In this document: in pieces, positions 15,861 to 24,816 of the stretch
How the letters are laid out: the number at the start of each line of letters is the position of its first letter
How positions within the stretch are numbered: position 1 is the first letter of the stretch
Assembly: GCA_005503335.1 (NCBI GenBank)
Contig: SCMQ01000035.1
Coordinates: 1 to 51,728 of the forward strand
Length of the DNA: 51,728 bases
DNA from: Comamonadaceae bacterium 2FH
Lineage (GTDB): Bacteria; Pseudomonadota; Gammaproteobacteria; Burkholderiales; Burkholderiaceae_C
Direction: 5' to 3'
Notes under the pieces: generated by a model
The model's input: only the letters and a program-made list of their open reading frames with translations
Databases searched by the model: none
What the model was told of the DNA's origin: nothing
Translations under genes and position numbers: made by a program

Positions 15861-17369
15861 ATGGATCTCTCCGAAGTCAAACACCTGATCTCCGAGCCGG
15901 CGGCGGCCTTCCTGAGCCGCCCCACGCACCGCCTGTTCATAGGCGGCCAGTGGACGGACGCGGCCGACGGCCGGAGCTTCGAGACCCTCAACCCGGCCAC
16001 CGAGGAAGTCATAGGCCGGGTCGCCTCGGCCGGCCCGGCCGACGTGGACCGTGCCGTCAAGGCCGCGCGCGCCGCCTTCGACCAGGGCCCCTGGGGCCGC
16101 ATGCGCCCGGTCGAGCGCCAGCGCCTCTTGCTCAAGCTGGCCGACCTGGTCGAGGCCCATGCCCAGACGCTGGCCGAGATCGAGTCCATAGACAACGGCA
16201 AGTCCGCCGCGATCGCCCGCGCCGTGGACATGGCCATCGTGGTCGACTTCTTCCGCTACATGGCCGGCTGGGCCACCAAGATCGAGGGCAGCACCAGCGA
16301 GCATTCCGTGCCCTACGCCCTGCAGGCCGAGTTCGTCACCTACACGCGGCGCGAGGCCGTGGGCGTGGTCGCCGCCATCGTGCCCTGGAACTTCCCCTTG
16401 GTGGTGGCGGCCTGGAAGCTGGGGCCGGCCCTGGCCGCCGGCTGCACCGTGGTGCTCAAGCCGGCCGAGCAGACCCCGCTGACGGCCCTGTACCTGGCCG
16501 AGCTGATCGCCGAGGCCGGCTTTCCCGCCGGGGTGGTCAACATCCTCACCGGCGACGGCCCGGGCACCGGCGCGCCGCTGGTGCGCCACCCCGGGGTCGA
16601 CAAGGTCAGCTTCACCGGCTCGACCGAAGTGGGCAAGCTGATCGGCCACGCCTCGGTCGACAACATGACGCGCTTCACGCTGGAGCTGGGCGGCAAGTCG
16701 CCGGTGATCGTGCTCGACGACTGCGACCCCGCCGCCGCAGCAGCGGGCGCGGCCAACGCGATCTTCTTCAACCATGGCCAGGTCTGCTGCGCGGGCTCGC
16801 GCCTGTTCGTGCAGAAGAAGCTGTTCGACCGCGTGGTCGCCGACGTGGCGCAGATCGCAAGCGCCCTGCCGCTGGGCCATGGCCTGGATCCGGCGGCGCA
16901 GATGGGCCCGCTGGTCTCGCGCGAGCAGATGCAGCGCGTGTGCGGCTACATCGACATCGGCCGCGCCCAGGGCGCGCAGGTGGTCGCGGGCGGCGGCCGC
17001 CAGGGCGAGCGGGGCTTCTTCGTGCAGCCCACCGTGCTGGCCGACGTCCAGCGCAGCCACCGCGTGGCCCAGGAGGAGATCTTCGGCCCGGTGCTGGTGG
17101 CCATGCCCTACGACGACCTCGACCAGGTCGCGGCCTGGGCCAACGACACGCCCTACGGGCTGGGCGCCAGCATCTGGTCGAACGACCTGTCCAAGGTGCA
17201 CCGGCTGATCCCCAGGATCAAGGCCGGCACGGTCTGGGTCAACTGCCACAGCGCGCTCGACCCCGCCATGCCCTTCGGCGGCTACAAGCAGTCGGGCATA
17301 GGCCGCGACCTGGGCAAGGCCTCGCTGGACGCCTACCTCGAGACCAAGTCGGTGTTCATCGCCGTCTGA
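15861..17369 (+). CDS. Aldehyde dehydrogenase (NAD-dependent, likely phenylacetaldehyde type)
   Basis: A 502-residue ALDH-superfamily enzyme. The catalytic Cys309 is in GQVCCAG, Glu275 in LELGGKSP and Asn177 in PWNFP; FTGSTEVGK at 251-259 binds the cofactor. Length and motifs fit the ALDH1/2-like cytosolic group, which includes phenylacetaldehyde dehydrogenases. Divergent from the amine dehydrogenase block, it very likely oxidises the aldehyde made in the periplasm once it enters the cell. AAGAGG precedes the ATG at 15861; an in-frame upstream extension is not supported. It is followed after 26 bases by a Bug receptor gene, so these may share a transcript. A betaine or general aldehyde substrate remains possible. 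Confidence 0.92.
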   Translation: MDLSEVKHLISEPAAAFLSRPTHRLFIGGQWTDAADGRSFETLNPATEEVIGRVASAGPADVDRAVKAARAAFDQGPWGRMRPVERQRLLLKLADLVEAHAQTLAEIESIDNGKSAAIARAVDMAIVVDFFRYMAGWATKIEGSTSEHSVPYALQAEFVTYTRREAVGVVAAIVPWNFPLVVAAWKLGPALAAGCTVVLKPAEQTPLTALYLAELIAEAGFPAGVVNILTGDGPGTGAPLVRHPGVDKVSFTGSTEVGKLIGHASVDNMTRFTLELGGKSPVIVLDDCDPAAAAAGAANAIFFNHGQVCCAGSRLFVQKKLFDRVVADVAQIASALPLGHGLDPAAQMGPLVSREQMQRVCGYIDIGRAQGAQVVAGGGRQGERGFFVQPTVLADVQRSHRVAQEEIFGPVLVAMPYDDLDQVAAWANDTPYGLGASIWSNDLSKVHRLIPRIKAGTVWVNCHSALDPAMPFGGYKQSGIGRDLGKASLDAYLETKSVFIAV

Positions 17370-17395
17370 GTACCATGCAGTCCCAAGGAGCCATC

Positions 17396-18382
17396 ATGAC
17401 CTCGAACCGCATCCTCCGCCGCGGCTGCGCCGCCCTGCTGCTCGGGCTGGCCGCGCTCGCCGCGCAGGCCCAGGGCTTTCCGAGCCGCCTGATGTCGCTG
17501 GTCGTGCCCTACCCGGCCGGCGGCCCCTCGGACTTCGTCGCGCGCCAGATCCAGCCCGAGCTCACGCGGCTGTTGGGCCAGCAGATGATCGTAGACAACG
17601 TGGGCGGCGTCGGCGGCGCCCTGGGCATACACAAGACGCTGGCGGCCGCGCCCGACGGCCACACCATGGTCATGGCCTCGCCCATGGAGCTGGTGCTGGC
17701 ACCGCTGTCCATGGTGGCGGTCAAGCACAAGCCCGAGGACCTGCGCCTGGCCGCGGTGCTGATCAACACCTCGATGATCATGCTGGGCCGCAAGGACCTG
17801 CCGGCCAACAGCGTGGACGAGCTGGTCGAGCTGAGCAAGAAGCCCGGCGCCAAGCAGCTGTCCTATGGCAGCGTGGGCCCGGGCTCGCTCTACCACCTGG
17901 TGGCCGAGAGCTTCAGCAAGCAGACCGGCGTCAAGATGCTGCATGTGCCCTACAAGGGCGCCGCGCCGCTCTTGACCGACCTGATGGGCGGGCAGATCGA
18001 CCTGGTGTTCATGCCCCTGGCCGGCAACGTGCCGGCGCTGATCAAGGAGGGCAAGCTCAAGGCCTACGGCATCGCCGCGCGCCAGCCCCATCCGCTGTTC
18101 CCCAGCCTGCCGACGCTGGACGCGAGCAAGGCGCTGGAGGGCTTCGAGTTCGACCTCTGGGCCGGCATCCTGGTGCCCAAGGCCACGCCCGACCCGGCTG
18201 TCGAGCGCATCAACAAGGCGGTCAACGAGGCGCTGCAGAACGCCGACATCCGCAAGGCCTACGAGGCCACGGGCAGCCAGGTCGGCAAGCCCGCGAGCCC
18301 GGCCGAGCTGCAAAAGCTCTACACGGCCGAGATCGCGCGCTACCAGGGCATCGCCCGCGCGGTGAACGTGCAGCCCCAGTGA
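17396..18382 (+). CDS. Bug/TctC-family periplasmic solute-binding protein
   Basis: A 328-residue binding protein with signal peptide (hydrophobic stretch to AQAQG near residue 25). The family pattern starts with FPSRLMSLVVPYPAGGPSD, a version of the Bug motif for carboxylate recognition, and continues with MVMASPMELVLAP and GPGSLYHLVAE. It is an orphan: no TctA/TctB membrane genes are near, the usual case in Burkholderiales. AAGGAG at 17385-17390 is 5 bases from the ATG. Position after the aldehyde dehydrogenase and before an amidase suggests a ligand such as an aromatic acid or amide, but Bug ligands cannot be predicted from sequence. Confidence 0.9.
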   Translation: MTSNRILRRGCAALLLGLAALAAQAQGFPSRLMSLVVPYPAGGPSDFVARQIQPELTRLLGQQMIVDNVGGVGGALGIHKTLAAAPDGHTMVMASPMELVLAPLSMVAVKHKPEDLRLAAVLINTSMIMLGRKDLPANSVDELVELSKKPGAKQLSYGSVGPGSLYHLVAESFSKQTGVKMLHVPYKGAAPLLTDLMGGQIDLVFMPLAGNVPALIKEGKLKAYGIAARQPHPLFPSLPTLDASKALEGFEFDLWAGILVPKATPDPAVERINKAVNEALQNADIRKAYEATGSQVGKPASPAELQKLYTAEIARYQGIARAVNVQPQ

Positions 18383-18401
18383 GCCGCGCCACGGAAATCC
18401 C

Positions 18402-19862
18402 ATGAGCTTCACCGACCCGACCGACCTCGACGCCGACGCGCTGTCGCGCGCCATCCACGCGCGCGAGATCTCCTGCCGCGAGGTGATGCAGGCCTACCTG
18501 GCGCGCATCCACCGCCTCAACCCGCGCTTCAACGCCATCGTTAGCCTGGCGCCCGACGACGCCCTGCTGCACCAGGCCGACGAGCGCGACGCCGAGCTCG
18601 CGCGCGGCGCCTCGCTCGGCTGGCTGCACGGCATCCCGCAGGCGATCAAGGACACGGGCCAGGCCGCGGGCTTTCCCACCACCTACGGCTGCAGCCTGCT
18701 CAAGGACGCGGTCGCCACGCGCGACGGCCTGATGGCCACGCGCATGAAGGCCGCGGGCTGCATCGTGATAGCCAAGACCAACATGCCCGAGTTCGGCCTG
18801 GGCTCGCACACATTCAACGAGCTGTTCGGCGCCACCGGCAACGCCTGGGACCCTGCGGTCAGCGCCGGCGGCAGCAGCGGCGGCGCGGCCGTGGCGCTGG
18901 CCCAGCGCCTGCTGCCGGTGGCCGATGGCTCCGACTTCATGGGCTCGCTGCGCAACCCCGCGGCCTGGAACCATGTGTTCGGCCTGCGCCCCAGCCAGGG
19001 CCGCGTGCCGTTCTGGCCGGCGGCCGACACCTGGGTCGACCAGCTCGGCACCGAGGGGCCGATGGCGCGCAGCGTGCGCGACCTGGGCCGGCTGCTGGCC
19101 ATCCAGGCCGGCCACGACCCGCGCGTGCCGCTGTCGATCGCCGAAGCCCCGGGCGCCTGGCAGCCGCCCCAGGCGCCGGCCAAGCTGCGCGGCCTGCGCA
19201 TCGCCTGGCTGGGCGACCTGGGCGGCTACCTGCCCATGGAGCCTGGCATCCTGCCGCTGTGCGAGCAGGCCCTGCAGCGCCTGGCCGCCGAGGGCGCACT
19301 GGTCGAGCCGCTGGCGCCGGGCTTCGACCCGGCCATCGTGTGGAAGGCCTGGCGCGTCTGGCGCCACGCCCTGGTCGCGCCCAAGGTGGCCAGGCTGCTG
19401 GCACAGCCCGGGGCGCGCGAGCGCATCAAGCCCGAGGCCCTGTGGGAGCACGACGAGGCGCAGCGCCTGAGCTGCCAGGACTTCATGCAGGCCAGCGCCA
19501 GGCGCAGCGCCTTCCACGCCCAGCTGCTCGAACTGCTGGGCCGCTACGACCTGCTGGCCCTGCCGGTGACCCAGGTCTGGCCCTTCCCCGTAGCCGAGCG
19601 CTGGCCGAAGACCGTGGCCGGTCGCGAGATGGACAGCTACCACCGCTGGATGGAGGTCACGATCTACGCGAGCTTCGCCGGCCTGCCCGCGCTCAGCCTG
19701 CCGGCCGGCTTCCACGCCAACGGGCGCTGGCCCATGGGCCTGCAGTTGCTGGGCCGGCCCCAGGGAGAGGCGGCCCTGCTCGGCGTCGCGGCCGCCTACG
19801 AAGTGCTGGCGGCCGAGCTGCTGGCGCGGCGGCCGCCCGAACCGGGGAACGGCGGGCCCTGA
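18402..19862 (+). CDS. Amidase signature family protein
   Basis: A 486-residue amidase. The Ser-cisSer-Lys triad is visible: Lys83 (IPQAIKDTG), Ser158 (AGGSSGGAA) and Ser182 (FMGSLRNPA). The sequence lacks a signal peptide, so it acts in the cytoplasm, hydrolysing an amide to an acid and ammonia. It lies 19 bases after the Bug receptor gene, a frequent pairing that suggests uptake and hydrolysis of one compound. The catalytic Ser region GSDFMGSLR departs from the more usual GTDTGGSIR, so the substrate may be unusual. Start at 18402. Confidence 0.88.
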   Translation: MSFTDPTDLDADALSRAIHAREISCREVMQAYLARIHRLNPRFNAIVSLAPDDALLHQADERDAELARGASLGWLHGIPQAIKDTGQAAGFPTTYGCSLLKDAVATRDGLMATRMKAAGCIVIAKTNMPEFGLGSHTFNELFGATGNAWDPAVSAGGSSGGAAVALAQRLLPVADGSDFMGSLRNPAAWNHVFGLRPSQGRVPFWPAADTWVDQLGTEGPMARSVRDLGRLLAIQAGHDPRVPLSIAEAPGAWQPPQAPAKLRGLRIAWLGDLGGYLPMEPGILPLCEQALQRLAAEGALVEPLAPGFDPAIVWKAWRVWRHALVAPKVARLLAQPGARERIKPEALWEHDEAQRLSCQDFMQASARRSAFHAQLLELLGRYDLLALPVTQVWPFPVAERWPKTVAGREMDSYHRWMEVTIYASFAGLPALSLPAGFHANGRWPMGLQLLGRPQGEAALLGVAAAYEVLAAELLARRPPEPGNGGP

Positions 19863-19969
19863 TAGCCTGGCGCCGGTCGCGCAGGAGCTCGCGCAGTCCG
19901 CCGCGAGCTTGACCTTGCCCGGTGGATTCGCCGAGACTTGCGATCTCGGTCACGGGAAGGGGAGGCGCC

Positions 19970-21094
19970 ATGGCGCATGGAGACGGCATGTTTCGCCTGT
20001 TGCGGACGAATGTCCTGTCCGGTCGGCCCGGGCGCAGGCCGGTCCTGATCGCGGCCCTGGTCCTGGTCGCCGGCATGGCCTTGTCGGCCGCGGCCGGCCA
20101 GTGGACGCACCTGGCGCTTGCGAGCGGCGCGCAGTCGCGCTTCGACACGACGGCCAGCCATGCGGCCACGCAGATCGAAAGGCGCTTCGCGTCCTATGCG
20201 CAGGTGCTGGTCGGTCTGCGTGCGCTCTTTGCCAGTGGCGAGGTGTCGCGCGACGCGTTCCACCGCTTCACCGAGGCCTTGGCACTGAAGGACCAGTTCC
20301 CCGGCTTCCAGGTGCTGAACTTCGCCCCCTATGTCCCGGCAGCCGCGAAGCAGACTTTCGAGAAGGCCTTGCAGCAGGACCCGTCCTGGCCGGCCCCGCA
20401 TCGTTTTGCCATCCATCCGCCGGGTGCACGCGACGACTACCACCCGTTCACGCTGATCGAGCCGCAGGCCGGCAACACCCATCTGCTGGGCAAAGACATC
20501 GCCGCCGCGCCGCATGTGCGCACCGCCCTGGCGGTCGCGCGCGATACCGGCAAGCTCACGACCTCCGGCAAGCTGATCCAGGTTCAAGGCCCACGCAAGC
20601 ACGTCGGACTCGCTCTGCGCCTGCCCGTGTACCGCCCCGGTGCGGCGACCGACAGCCTGTCGCAGCGGCGCGCCGCCTACATCGGTTCGGTGGGTGCAGG
20701 CTTCGAGGTCGCCGAGATGCTTTCCAGCCTGCCCGGCGTGCCGCCCGCCTGGCGCGTGCGCCTGTTCGAGGGCGGGCCGGAGCCCATCGTGGCCCAGGCC
20801 GGGGGCGACCCGGCCAACTCGTCCGACAGGCTGGTGTTCGACAGCGCGGCGTCCGGCGCCGGCGGCAGCCCCTTGGCAGCGCAAGGAAGCTTTCGCCGAG
20901 TTCAGTCGTTCACGCTCGGCGACCGGGTCTGGGACGTCGAAGTCTCTGCGCCCGCCGCGGAGGTACTCCAGGCTCACGAGCAATGGCTGCCGCAGGCCGT
21001 CCTGGCAGCCGGCATCGTCGTCGCCTTGCTGCTGTCGGGCATGGTGCTCTTGCTGGGCATGCTGGTGCAGACGCGCAGCCACCCCTCCGCGTAG
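19970..21094 (+). CDS. Orphan CHASE-domain membrane sensor without output domain
   Basis: A 374-residue protein: a first membrane helix at about 25-43, a large periplasmic CHASE-type sensor (pattern RFASYAQVLVGLRALFASG near 65-85, FPGFQVLNFAPYVP), a second helix at about 342-366, then only eight residues to the stop. CHASE domains normally feed a histidine kinase, diguanylate cyclase or similar output; here there is none, and the next gene is on the opposite strand. I chose the ATG at 19970 because GGGAGG is 5 bases upstream; an earlier ATG lacks one. It could be a truncated receptor or one that signals through a partner in trans. Confidence 0.8.
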   Translation: MAHGDGMFRLLRTNVLSGRPGRRPVLIAALVLVAGMALSAAAGQWTHLALASGAQSRFDTTASHAATQIERRFASYAQVLVGLRALFASGEVSRDAFHRFTEALALKDQFPGFQVLNFAPYVPAAAKQTFEKALQQDPSWPAPHRFAIHPPGARDDYHPFTLIEPQAGNTHLLGKDIAAAPHVRTALAVARDTGKLTTSGKLIQVQGPRKHVGLALRLPVYRPGAATDSLSQRRAAYIGSVGAGFEVAEMLSSLPGVPPAWRVRLFEGGPEPIVAQAGGDPANSSDRLVFDSAASGAGGSPLAAQGSFRRVQSFTLGDRVWDVEVSAPAAEVLQAHEQWLPQAVLAAGIVVALLLSGMVLLLGMLVQTRSHPSA

Positions 21095-21098
21095 CGCG

Positions 21099-21114
21099 CG
21101 GGATCCCGGTTTTT
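21099..21114 (+). terminator. Weak Rho-independent terminator candidate after the CHASE gene
   Basis: The self-complementary CGGGATCCCG (21099-21108) is followed by GTTTTT. The stem-loop is short, so the call is tentative. It is in the narrow gap between convergent genes. Confidence 0.33.
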
Positions 21115-21119
21115 CTTCC

Positions 21120-22037
21120 TCAAGCCGGCCGGCGCCGCAGCCGCTTGAGCAGGCTGAAGGTGCCGAGCACCAGTGCACCGGCCTTGATGCCGACCAGGGC
21201 CTCGAACAGCAGCGGTACCAACTGGGCCAGGCCGGGCAGGTGGGCGACCGCGTCGACCACGAGCTCGAGCGCGTGGTGCAGCGGCGCCAGGCCGTGCACC
21301 AGGATGCCGCCGCCGACCAGGAACATGGCGGCCGTGCCGGCCACCGACAGGGCCTTCATCAGCCAGGGCGCAGCGGCCAGCAGGGCGCGCCCCGCGGCCT
21401 GCGCCGCGGGCGCGCTGCGCCGGCTCAGGGCCAGGCCTGCGTCGTCGAGCTTGACGATGGCCGCCACCAGGCCGTAGACGCCGATCGTCATGACCACGGC
21501 GATCGCGGCCAGCACGCCGAGCCGGGTCACGAAGGGGCTGGCCGCCACAGCGCCCAGCGTGATCGCGACGATCTCGGCCGAGAGGATGAAGTCGGTGCGC
21601 ACCGCGCCGCGTATCTTGTCGCGCTCCAGCGCCACCAGGTCCACGGCCGGGTTGGCCAGCGCCTGCCTCAACTCCTCGTGGTGCGCCGCGTCCTCGGCCG
21701 GGCTGTGCAGAAAGCGGTGGGCCAGCTTCTCCGCGCCTTCGAAGCAGAGGAAGGCGCCGCCCAGCATCAGCAGCGGGGTCACGGCCCAGGGCGCGAAGGC
21801 GCTCAGGGCCAGCGCCGCCGGCACCAGGATGGCCTTGTTGAGCAGCGAGCCGCGCGCCACCGCCCAGACCACCGGCAGCTCGCGATCGGCATGCACGCCC
21901 GTGACCTGCTGGGCGTTGAGCGCGAGGTCGTCGCCCAGCACGCCGGCGGTCTTCTTGGCCGAGAGCTTGGTCAGCACCGCCACGTCGTCGAGCAAGGTGG
22001 CGATGTCGTCGAGCAGGGCAAGCAGGCTGGAAGCCAT
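21120..22037 (-). CDS. DUF808 (YedI-like) inner-membrane protein
   Basis: A 305-residue membrane protein with the DUF808/YedI signature: [20 protein letters not shown] at the start, then [17 protein letters not shown] and several hydrophobic helices. The function of this widespread family is unknown. It starts 6 bases after the dusC stop, so it may be co-transcribed with the tRNA enzyme. Convergent with the CHASE gene. Confidence 0.88.
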   Translation of the reverse strand: MASSLLALLDDIATLLDDVAVLTKLSAKKTAGVLGDDLALNAQQVTGVHADRELPVVWAVARGSLLNKAILVPAALALSAFAPWAVTPLLMLGGAFLCFEGAEKLAHRFLHSPAEDAAHHEELRQALANPAVDLVALERDKIRGAVRTDFILSAEIVAITLGAVAASPFVTRLGVLAAIAVVMTIGVYGLVAAIVKLDDAGLALSRRSAPAAQAAGRALLAAAPWLMKALSVAGTAAMFLVGGGILVHGLAPLHHALELVVDAVAHLPGLAQLVPLLFEALVGIKAGALVLGTFSLLKRLRRRPA

Positions 22038-22043
22038 GGGCGA

Positions 22044-23042
22044 TCAATCCTCCGAGGGGGTGCTGGGGTGCGCAAGCGCGGGTCCCAGTGTGGCACAGAG
22101 CCACTGCTGCACCCGGGCCGGGTCGTTCACCAGGCGCAGCGCGTCGAAGGCCTCTTGGGCCTCGGGGTAGCGGCGGCGCAGGTAGTTGAGCCACTGCTTG
22201 AGCCGCCCGGCGCGGTGGCGCGCCGCCACGTGCAGGCCGACCTGGCGCCAGAAGTCGGCGACCAGCGGCAGCAGGTCCTGCCAGGCCAGGCCGGCGCGCC
22301 CTTCGCTGGTGCCCGGCGCCCCGTCCTGCGCGAGGATGGCCAGGGCCAAGCCGGGGTCGCTGACCATGCCGCGCCCCAGCATCAGGCTGTCGCAGCCCGA
22401 GACCTCGCGGCAGCGCAGCGCATCGGCCACGCTCCAGATCTCGCCGTTGGCCACCACCGGCAGGCGCACGCGCGCGCGCAGCTCGGCGATGCGCTCCCAG
22501 TAGGCCGGCGGCCGGTAGCCATGGGCCTTGGTGCGCGCGTGCACCACCAGCTCGTCGGCGCCGGCGCCGGCGATCGCTTCGGCGCATTCCTCGGCACGGC
22601 GGTCGTCGTCGAAGCCCAGCCGCATCTTGGCCGACACCGGCATGTGCGGCGGCACGGCGCGCCGCACGGCGGCGACGATGCGCGCGATCAGCTCGGGCTC
22701 GTCCAGCAGCACGGCGCCGCCGCGGTGCCGGTTCACGGTCTTGGCCGGGCAGCCGAAGTTCAGGTCTATGCCGGCCGGGCCGAGCTCGGCCAGCCGCGCC
22801 GCGTTCTCGGCCAGGCAGGCCGGATCCGAGCCCAGCAGCTGGGCGCGCACCGGCACGCCGGCGCGCGTGCGCCCGCCGTTGGCCAGCTCGGGCACCACGC
22901 GCACGAAGGCGCGCGCCGGCAGCAGGGTGTCGGTGACGCGGATGAACTCGGAGACGCAGCGGTCCACCCCGCCGACGCGCGTGAGGATGTCGCGCAGCGT
23001 GTGATCCAAAAGCCCCTCCATGGGGGCGAGCAGCAGGGCCAA
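22044..23042 (-). CDS. dusC: tRNA-dihydrouridine synthase C
   Basis: A 332-residue FMN-dependent enzyme that reduces uridine in tRNA (the DusC group acts at U16 in E. coli). The TIM-barrel start [16 protein letters not shown] and the catalytic Cys98 in [16 protein letters not shown] are typical, as are [13 protein letters not shown] and the flavin-binding GRGMVSDP. The start appears to be a TTG at 23042, since the conserved LLLAPMEG lies right at the N-terminus and a GGAG is 7 bases upstream; the next ATG would remove it. Head of a small unit with the DUF808 gene. Confidence 0.92.
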   Translation of the reverse strand: MALLLAPMEGLLDHTLRDILTRVGGVDRCVSEFIRVTDTLLPARAFVRVVPELANGGRTRAGVPVRAQLLGSDPACLAENAARLAELGPAGIDLNFGCPAKTVNRHRGGAVLLDEPELIARIVAAVRRAVPPHMPVSAKMRLGFDDDRRAEECAEAIAGAGADELVVHARTKAHGYRPPAYWERIAELRARVRLPVVANGEIWSVADALRCREVSGCDSLMLGRGMVSDPGLALAILAQDGAPGTSEGRAGLAWQDLLPLVADFWRQVGLHVAARHRAGRLKQWLNYLRRRYPEAQEAFDALRLVNDPARVQQWLCATLGPALAHPSTPSED

Positions 23043-23067
23043 GCCAGGGCTCCGCGCGAGGCCGGTA

Positions 23068-23586
23068 TCAGCCCAGCTTGCGCTTGAGCCGCACTTCCTC
23101 GAGGCGTATGCCGCCCACCGGCACGGTCTTGGCGGTGTTCATCTCGCGCTTGAAGCCGGCCAGCTCGAAGAAGCGCAGAGCGCGCTCGTTGCGCAGCGGC
23201 ACCCAGACCGTGACCTCGGTGCAGTCCTCGCCCTCCAGGCCTTCGCGCGCCGCGTCCCACAGGGCCAGGCCCACGCCGCCGCCCCATTGCCCGGGCGCGG
23301 CGTAGATGGCCCAGACCTCGCCGGTGGTGGGCTTGGACTTGGGGTCGCGCGAGCGGTCGAAGCCGACGAAGCCGACGATGGCCTCGCCCTCCAGCGCCAC
23401 ATGGACCTGGGGCTCGCCGTACTCGATGGCCTCGCGCCAGAAGGCCACGCGCTTGGCCATGGGCATATGGCTCAGGTGCTCCTCGGGCACGATGCCCTGG
23501 TAGGCCGCATGGCTGGAGGCGGCGTGGAGTTCGGCGACGGCCTGGGCGTCGCGGAGGGTGGCGGGGCGAACCTGGAAAGAAGACAT
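23068..23586 (-). CDS. GNAT-family N-acetyltransferase
   Basis: A 172-residue GNAT protein: [20 protein letters not shown] at the start, motif A around [18 protein letters not shown] (acetyl-CoA pyrophosphate loop, here PGQWGGGVG), and the C-terminal strands [11 protein letters not shown]. No substrate can be assigned; the family covers protein, antibiotic and small-molecule acetylation. It stops 25 bases before dusC and begins at a weak ribosome site, divergent from the phosphofructokinase gene. Confidence 0.87.
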   Translation of the reverse strand: MSSFQVRPATLRDAQAVAELHAASSHAAYQGIVPEEHLSHMPMAKRVAFWREAIEYGEPQVHVALEGEAIVGFVGFDRSRDPKSKPTTGEVWAIYAAPGQWGGGVGLALWDAAREGLEGEDCTEVTVWVPLRNERALRFFELAGFKREMNTAKTVPVGGIRLEEVRLKRKLG

Positions 23587-23709
23587 GTCAAAAACGGGTC
23601 GGGAATGAAAAAATGCGCCATGGCGGCGCAAAAAGCAAATCGCAAAAGCTGCCATTGTCGCCGCAACCGCCCGCCCACGCTGGCAACAGTTCGCTACCAT
23701 GGAAGGACC

Positions 23710-24804
23710 ATGACCTCGAAACGCGCTCCGTCCTCCGCCGCACGGCCCTCGCTCAGCGTCGGCTTGCTGACCGGCGGCGGCGACTGCCCCGGCCTGAACG
23801 CGGTGATCCGGGCCGTCACCAAGTCGCTGCTGCGCCAGTGCCAGGCGCGCGTGATCGGCATCGAGGACGGCTTCGCCGGCCTCATGGAGGGCGGGCGCAC
23901 GCGCGAGCTCGACTGGCGTTCGGTCAGCGGCATCCTGTTCTCGGGCGGCACCATGCTGGGCGCCAGCAATCGCGCCAACCCGCTGGCCAGCGAGGCCCAG
24001 ACCGAGGCCGTGCTGGCGCGCGCGCGCGCCCTGGGACTGGACGTGGTGGTGGCGATCGGCGGCGACGGCACCATGACCATCGCCCATGCCCTGGCGCTGC
24101 GCGGCCTGCCCATGGTGGGCGTGCCCAAGACCATAGACAACGACATCGAGGGCTGCGAGCGCAGCTTCGGCTTCGACACGGCGGTGGCCACGGTCGCCGA
24201 CGCCCTGGAGCGCGTGCAGACCACGGGCCAGAGCCATGGCCGCGTGATGATCGTCGAGACCATGGGGCGCTACGCGGGCTGGATCGCGCTGGAGGCCGGC
24301 GTGGCCGGCGCGGCCGACGTGATCCTGCTGCCCGAGATCGACTACGAGCCCGAGGCCGTGCTGGCCTTTTGCCGCGATCGCGAGCAGCGCCAGCATTTCA
24401 CCGTGATCTGCATAGGCGAAGGCGCCAAGCCGCGCGGCGGCCAGCTGACCATCGCCGGGCTCAGCCCCGAGCGCGCCGAACCGGTGCGCCTGGGCGGCGT
24501 GGGCCATGTGCTGCGCGAATGGCTGCAGCCGCGGCTGGCCAGCGAGGTGCGCGCCACCGTGCTCGGCCATGTGCAGCGCGGCGGCCGGCCCACGCCCTTC
24601 GACCGCGTGCTGGCCACGCAGTTCGGCAACCAGGCCGCGCAGCTGGTGGCGCGCGGCGAGTTCAACCGCATGGTCACGCTGCAGGGCGGCCTGCTGTCCA
24701 GCCTGCCGCTGGACCGCGTGGCCGCGCGCAACCGCCGCGTGCCGCTGGACCATCCGCTGCTGGTCGCGGCGCGGCAGATCGGCGTCTCCCTGGGCGAGCC
24801 CTGA
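23710..24804 (+). CDS. pfkA: 6-phosphofructokinase family protein
   Basis: A 364-residue phosphofructokinase. TGGGDCPGLNAVIR (21-34) is the nucleotide/phosphate-binding start, GGDGT (117-121) and PKTIDNDIEG (139-148) contain the residues used to judge the phosphate donor. Gly at the 104-equivalent (GGDG) favours ATP, while Lys at the 124-equivalent (PKTIDND) is found in PPi enzymes; the mixed pair is known in some ATP-dependent group III enzymes. GGAAGGACC precedes the ATG. It would supply glycolytic flux, uncommon in Comamonadaceae that rely on Entner-Doudoroff. Length is close to long PFK forms rather than the 320-residue E. coli enzyme. Confidence 0.9.
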   Translation: MTSKRAPSSAARPSLSVGLLTGGGDCPGLNAVIRAVTKSLLRQCQARVIGIEDGFAGLMEGGRTRELDWRSVSGILFSGGTMLGASNRANPLASEAQTEAVLARARALGLDVVVAIGGDGTMTIAHALALRGLPMVGVPKTIDNDIEGCERSFGFDTAVATVADALERVQTTGQSHGRVMIVETMGRYAGWIALEAGVAGAADVILLPEIDYEPEAVLAFCRDREQRQHFTVICIGEGAKPRGGQLTIAGLSPERAEPVRLGGVGHVLREWLQPRLASEVRATVLGHVQRGGRPTPFDRVLATQFGNQAAQLVARGEFNRMVTLQGGLLSSLPLDRVAARNRRVPLDHPLLVAARQIGVSLGEP

Positions 24805-24816
24805 AGCCGGGGCGGC

